Made by a program: the position numbers and the translations under genes. Shown piece after piece: positions 14,195 through 18,202 of a stretch of DNA of 18,202 nucleotides; position 1 is the stretch's first letter, and each line of letters opens with the position of its first letter. This DNA comes from Candidatus Alectryobacillus merdavium (GTDB taxonomy: Bacteria; Bacillota_I; Bacilli_A; RFN20; CAG-826). The stretch is taken from NCBI GenBank assembly GCA_017694735.1, contig JADIMN010000041.1, positions 1 through 18,202 of the forward strand. Direction: 5' to 3'. Below the pieces are notes generated by a model. The model had not been told where the DNA came from, did not search any database, and saw only the letters and a list, made by a program, of their open reading frames with translations.

Positions 14195-17164
14195 CTAGGC
14201 TTTAATAATTGCAATACTATACATTTCTTTTAATAAGTATCTATTGCTTCCATCTTCTCCTAAAACATACTCAGCATCACTACCATTGGTAAATATTTGA
14301 GTTGCTTCAGCGCAGTTAATATAAACATTTTCAGCTCTTCCACTTAATAACATATGATAAGCAGAACCGTCCTTACCTTTTCTATATAAAGCAATTGAAT
14401 GATTTGAAGCAGTATTATCCCAAACACTAATTAATTCTGAATTATCATAGTTTTCTGGAAAATATACTGGTTCTAATTGTTTTCTAATTTCAATTAATTC
14501 TTTATACATTTCAAAGTATTCATATAATTGAACTTTTCTATCATATTTATAAGAGTTAGTATAATCACTACTTGTATATGAGTTATGAGTAACTCTCTTA
14601 CCAAACATATTAACTTCATATTGAGTAGGTTTTTCATTATCTTCAATCTTAGTTCTAAAGATTTCTTCTCCACCATTAATAAATGCAACACCATTACTCA
14701 TTAAGATAGCACCATTTACAGCAACACTAGCTCTTGCAACTGTTTCAATATCTGGTTCATCTTCTGGAGTATTATTTGTACTACTTGCTAATGTCCAATT
14801 TAATTGATCAAATAATGTGTAATTATCGTGGCATGAAGCATAATTTATAGTTTGTCTAGGATTTCCACCTTTTCCATAATTTCCACCCTTTAACATTTCT
14901 GTGACTCTATCAACTTTATCTTGAGTTAAATCACTTCCACCTTGAGAAATAAATCCCCAACCTGGATAACCTTCAAAATCGCCACCTGCATTATTATTAC
15001 CTTTTAATGCATCTCTTCCAGCATCATTAAATGCACCAACGCCGTTGCTTTTTCCTTCTACTGGATATAAATCTTGATAAACAGCATCACTAACAGCATT
15101 TTCTTCTGGTTTCCAAGAACCATCTGCAGTCCATGCTTCACCATAAATAACTATATCTGGATCAATTTCGTACAATGCTTCTGCAACTTTTTGCATTGTA
15201 AATTTAGAAATTAATCCCATTAAGTCAAATCTAAATCCTTTAATTTTATATGTTTCGGCCCAGAAAGTAACACTATCAACAATGAATTTTGAACCCATCT
15301 TTGTTTCACTAGCAAATTCGTTACCACATGCACTTCCATCCATATACATAAAATCTTCACTCATTCTAAAATAATAATATGGAACAAGTCTTTGGAAGTT
15401 TGAATTTGGAGCACTTGAAACGTGGTTATAAACAACATCCATAATAATTCTTGTATGATTATCATTATTTGCATATGCTGCAACAAGTTGTTTAAATTCT
15501 CTAATTCTAACTAAACCATCTCTTGGATTAGTTGAATAACTTCCTTCTAATACATTGTAATTAAGTGGATTATATCCCCAGTTATATGGAGAATTTATTT
15601 CTACATTGTCTTGATCAAAGAATGGAAGAATTTGAATTGCATTTACTCCTAGTTCTTCTAAGTGATCAAAACCTGTTTTAACTGTTGTTTCTCCTTCAGT
15701 ATAAGTAGTTCCAGATTTAGCAAATCCTAAGAAAGTACCAGCAAGTTTTTTATCTTCTTCATTGCTAGACCAAGATTCATCCATTGTTAAATCTCTAATA
15801 TGGTTTTCAGATATTGTTAAATCAAGAGAAGATTCAATATCAAATACTTCATCTTGATCCCATTTAAGTGGAAGAGCTTCAAACTCTTCAACTTTTGTAT
15901 CTTCATGATCAAAGTCAACAATCATTCCTCTTTGACCGTTTAATCCGGCTGACTTTGCATATGGATCAACTACTTCATATTCTCCTTCAAAGTTTGAAAC
16001 TGTATATGTGTAGTATTGTCCATGTAAATATCCATCAAAAGTATATGACCATACACCATTTTTATCAATTTCCATAAGTGGTCTTCTATATGGTGTATCA
16101 TATTCTTCAATTTCGGCAGCGCTTAGATCAGTTTCATAAGAAGAGCTATTTCCTTTTGTATATAAATTAAGTCTAACTAAAGCACTATTTGGAGCCCATA
16201 CTTTAAATGTAGTAGTTGTTTTTTCTTTGTTAAATGTAACACCTAAATCATCTCCATCATAAGTAATTGCTTGAAATTCTTCACTATCATATAAAGAATA
16301 TGTTTCAGCAGATGTACGTTTTGTTGTATTTGGAGAACTATAAAAGATTGTCCATGCTTCATAAACACAATTAAATTTAAAATCTTCAATTGGAATACTT
16401 AAAGATTTAACTCCATCGCTTTCTTCAAATCTTTTATCATAAAATGCATAATTTGAAGAATTAATATTTCTACCAGATTCACTTAATTTATAATAAGAAG
16501 CATCAAAGCAGAAAACTCTTAATCTTTTAATACTGTTACTTGCTTCAAGTGTTATCTCATCCATAGTATCATTAATTTTAAATACGGTTAACTTATCACC
16601 TAAAGCATCTTTTTGATTTGTAAATACATCAACAGCTCCCGCTTTTCCAGGAACACACCAAATTTCAAGTGTAGAAACTCCATCTACCCAATAAGGTTTA
16701 TATGTATCATAAGCAACTTCAGTATCAGCAGATTTACCATTCCAAGTATCCTTAATTTTCATTAAGAAATAAAATCCAAATTCTTGATTTGCATTTGGTA
16801 GCAATTCTGCTGGATTAAATGTAAAGTAAATTCCAAAATCATCACTTCCAGTTGGATTATAGGCTTCACCCTCAGTGCCTTCTCCCCAAACATAGAATTG
16901 CATATTTGTATAATTACCATTATCAGCATGATAATGAATTGTTACATTTGTGGCAGGTACTCCACTATAATCCTTATCTTCATCTACACCGACATCTATA
17001 CTAGTACCAGTAGTTGAATCATCAGTTGTATTTAAAGTAGTGTCTATATATGATGTATTATCATCATTATTAGAATTTGTTGAACTAGTATCTCCTTCGC
17101 CACATGATGAAATACTAGTTGCAAACAATGCAAGCAAACAAATAAGCATTCGCTTAGATTTCAT
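14195..17164 (-). CDS. pulA: Surface type I pullulanase lipoprotein
   Basis: A 989-residue lipid-anchored debranching enzyme that cuts alpha-1,6 links in pullulan and branched starch. The lipobox SISSC has Cys21, and an acidic Ser/Thr linker runs to about residue 70. Residues 73-185 resemble CBM41 (VTIHYHADNGNY, then FYVWGEG). Residues 300-405 are a CBM48-like domain (FKVWAPNSALVRLNLY). The GH13 barrel follows. YNWGYNP at 527-533 is the pullulanase signature, with Asn in place of the usual Asp. The conserved regions are DVVYNH (576-581), GFRFDLMG with nucleophile D647, YGEAW with acid/base E676, and SCHDN with D780. It is the first gene of the operon. The ATG at 17164 follows AAGGAG in a leader with a cre site, which suggests catabolite control. 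Confidence 0.96.
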   Translation of the reverse strand: MKSKRMLICLLALFATSISSCGEGDTSSTNSNNDDNTSYIDTTLNTTDDSTTGTSIDVGVDEDKDYSGVPATNVTIHYHADNGNYTNMQFYVWGEGTEGEAYNPTGSDDFGIYFTFNPAELLPNANQEFGFYFLMKIKDTWNGKSADTEVAYDTYKPYWVDGVSTLEIWCVPGKAGAVDVFTNQKDALGDKLTVFKINDTMDEITLEASNSIKRLRVFCFDASYYKLSESGRNINSSNYAFYDKRFEESDGVKSLSIPIEDFKFNCVYEAWTIFYSSPNTTKRTSAETYSLYDSEEFQAITYDGDDLGVTFNKEKTTTTFKVWAPNSALVRLNLYTKGNSSSYETDLSAAEIEEYDTPYRRPLMEIDKNGVWSYTFDGYLHGQYYTYTVSNFEGEYEVVDPYAKSAGLNGQRGMIVDFDHEDTKVEEFEALPLKWDQDEVFDIESSLDLTISENHIRDLTMDESWSSNEEDKKLAGTFLGFAKSGTTYTEGETTVKTGFDHLEELGVNAIQILPFFDQDNVEINSPYNWGYNPLNYNVLEGSYSTNPRDGLVRIREFKQLVAAYANNDNHTRIIMDVVYNHVSSAPNSNFQRLVPYYYFRMSEDFMYMDGSACGNEFASETKMGSKFIVDSVTFWAETYKIKGFRFDLMGLISKFTMQKVAEALYEIDPDIVIYGEAWTADGSWKPEENAVSDAVYQDLYPVEGKSNGVGAFNDAGRDALKGNNNAGGDFEGYPGWGFISQGGSDLTQDKVDRVTEMLKGGNYGKGGNPRQTINYASCHDNYTLFDQLNWTLASSTNNTPEDEPDIETVARASVAVNGAILMSNGVAFINGGEEIFRTKIEDNEKPTQYEVNMFGKRVTHNSYTSSDYTNSYKYDRKVQLYEYFEMYKELIEIRKQLEPVYFPENYDNSELISVWDNTASNHSIALYRKGKDGSAYHMLLSGRAENVYINCAEATQIFTNGSDAEYVLGEDGSNRYLLKEMYSIAIIKA

Positions 17165-17249
17165 AAAACATCTCCTTTTTGATAATAAAATAAGATCGCT
17201 TTTTATACTTTTATTTATGTAGCAAACGTATCATAAAATGAAGCAAATT

Positions 17250-17263
17250 TGAAAGCGCTTCCA
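17250..17263. promoter_or_regulatory. CcpA-type cre site upstream of the starch operon
   Basis: TGAAAGCGCTTCCA matches the cre consensus TGWAARCGYTWNCW at every position. It lies about 86 bases upstream of the pullulanase start, in an AT-rich stretch with several TATA-like boxes just upstream on the minus strand (for example TATATA near 17266). It would therefore overlap or lie close to the transcription start, the usual position for repression. A MalR-like LacI-family regulator could use the same site. I could not choose a definite -35 box. Confidence 0.8.
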
Positions 17264-17321
17264 CTATATAATTTTATAATATTTAAATTTAAAATAAATA
17301 AAAATTTTATAAAAAATTGAC

Positions 17322-17362
17322 AAAAATAAAAAAAGAGTGCAATTCCTTAATAAAATTGCACT
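17322..17362 (-). terminator. Intrinsic terminator of the aldo/keto reductase gene
   Basis: AGTGCAATT and AATTGCACT (17354-17362 and 17336-17344) form a 9-bp stem with a 9-nt loop, followed on the minus strand by CTTTTTTTATTTTT. It begins within ten bases of the reductase stop and separates that gene from the starch operon. Confidence 0.9.
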
Positions 17363-17368
17363 TATAAA

Positions 17369-18202
17369 TTATTTATTGTAAAAACTTGTTATTTCTTTTA
17401 AGTATTCTGGAATGTTTAAATGTTGAGGACATTTAGCTAAACACGCGTTACAATGTTTACAATTTAAGCTTTTTTCACTCTCATTTAAATGAGAATATTC
17501 TTGTTTTGAAACACCTAAATTATTAAATTTAAAGTAGTCATTATATATCTTAAAATTAAGTGGAATATTTACACCAAATGGACATGGCATACAATATTTG
17601 CAATTAGTACATGGAACTTTTAACTTTTTAAGTTCGATATCTCTAACTTTATTTAATAAATCATTTTCTTGTTCATTTAATTCAGTGATATTAGAAAATG
17701 TATTTACATTGTCTATTACTTGATCTAAGCTCGACATACCAGATAATATAACTTTAATTATTTTTTTAGAGTATAAAAATCTAAAAGCATAACTAGAAAT
17801 AGATTTATTCTTATCTAATTTATAAAATAATTCATTTATATTTGGAGCAAAGCTAGATAAATTCCCACCTTTAAGTGGTTCCATTATAACTATTGGAATA
17901 TTTAATTTTTCTGCTAAAGCAACACCTTTATCTCCAGCTTGAATATCTCTATCTAAATAATTATATTGGATTTGGCAAAAATCCCATGGATAAGATGTAA
18001 TAATTTGTTCAAATACTTCATATTCATCATGGAATGAAAATCCAATATATCTAATATATCCTTCTTCTCTTAATTTATTTAATTCATTATAAATATCTAG
18101 TTCTTTTAACTTATTAAATCGATCTTTATTCATTGCATGAACTAAATAAAAATCTAAATATTTAACTTGTAATTTATCTAATTGTTCAAAAAATAATTTT
18201 CT
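17369..18202 (-). CDS. Ferredoxin-type aldo/keto reductase, C-terminal part (cut by window edge)
   Basis: This is an NAD(P)H-dependent oxidoreductase of the aldo/keto reductase branch that carries a C-terminal iron-sulfur domain. The frame stays open to the right edge, so the ATG at 18133 is internal. The 23 codons before it encode YLDFYLVHA, the conserved barrel strand with the catalytic-tetrad His. Visible barrel motifs include YIRYIGFSFH, FCQIQYNYLDRD and IPIVIMEPLKGG. Counting from the first visible residue, two Cys clusters follow at 198-207 (CTNCKYCMPC) and 248-258 (CKHCNACLAKC). They fit 4Fe-4S binding, each followed by an NIP phrase. The Asp, Tyr and Lys of the tetrad lie outside the window. 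The substrate is unknown, and the gene is not part of the starch operon. Confidence 0.94.
   Translation of the reverse strand, partial: RKLFFEQLDKLQVKYLDFYLVHAMNKDRFNKLKELDIYNELNKLREEGYIRYIGFSFHDEYEVFEQIITSYPWDFCQIQYNYLDRDIQAGDKGVALAEKLNIPIVIMEPLKGGNLSSFAPNINELFYKLDKNKSISSYAFRFLYSKKIIKVILSGMSSLDQVIDNVNTFSNITELNEQENDLLNKVRDIELKKLKVPCTNCKYCMPCPFGVNIPLNFKIYNDYFKFNNLGVSKQEYSHLNESEKSLNCKHCNACLAKCPQHLNIPEYLKEITSFYNK

Noticed and set aside
14494..14694. Minus-strand 66-codon frame inside the pullulanase gene
   Set aside because: It is out of frame within an intact GH13 gene with a complete catalytic set, with no start signal.
15868..16077. Plus-strand 69-codon frame opposite the pullulanase gene
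   Set aside because: Antisense shadow without ribosome binding site or recognisable content.
17040..17222. Plus-strand 60-codon frame at the pullulanase start
   Set aside because: Antisense to the signal peptide region; its hydrophobic end comes from the AT-rich leader.
17221..17234. Second cre-like site (AGCAAACGTATCAT)
   Set aside because: It keeps only the AAACGT core; the outer positions fail the consensus.

Overview
The window is AT-rich DNA from a low-GC Bacillota-type bacterium. Supporting signs are a long-form HPF, lipobox-bearing lipoproteins, AGGAGG-type ribosome binding sites, an S-box-like leader on metK, a CcpA-type cre site and a SipW-type signal peptidase. Trp is written TGG throughout and no gene ends in TGA, so nothing here suggests the mycoplasma code. 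Starch-active lipoproteins together with the low GC content would fit an uncultured gut member of Bacilli (Erysipelotrichales/RF39-like). That placement is an inference and was not tested.

Region 1 (1-2640, minus strand) is a compact housekeeping unit read from a TATAAT box near 2635: hpf, a Cof-type HAD phosphatase, an unrecognised helical cytosolic protein and a membrane protein that runs off the left edge. Region 2 (2725-4171, minus) is metK. Its leader looks like a diverged SAM-I riboswitch, with a 16-bp terminator stem and a drawable antiterminator. Region 3 (4272-7827) holds two convergent surface lipoproteins of unknown function. They share a bidirectional terminator and appear to share a C-terminal module.

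Region 4 (7849-17263, minus) is the main accessory locus, an apparent seven-gene operon. In order of transcription it encodes a pullulanase lipoprotein (CBM41-like plus GH13), an alpha-amylase-type GH13 lipoprotein (CBM41-like plus GH13), a CBM26-type starch-binding lipoprotein, two TasA/camelysin-like secreted proteins, a SipW-type (Ser-His-Asp) signal peptidase, and a second CBM26-type protein. The last protein carries a SipW-style leader instead of a lipobox. A perfect-consensus cre site lies upstream of the first gene. The layout suggests a cell-surface starch-capture and degradation system in which TasA-like fibre proteins, matured by the co-encoded peptidase, might display or organise starch-binding modules. 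The gene content is visible directly; the fibre-starch link is inference.

Region 5 (17322-18202, minus) is the C-terminal part of a ferredoxin-type aldo/keto reductase cut by the right edge, with its own terminator. No stretch longer than 300 bases lacks a gene. The two longest gaps are 3978-4271 (metK leader plus divergent promoter region) and 17165-17368 (operon leader, cre site and terminator).
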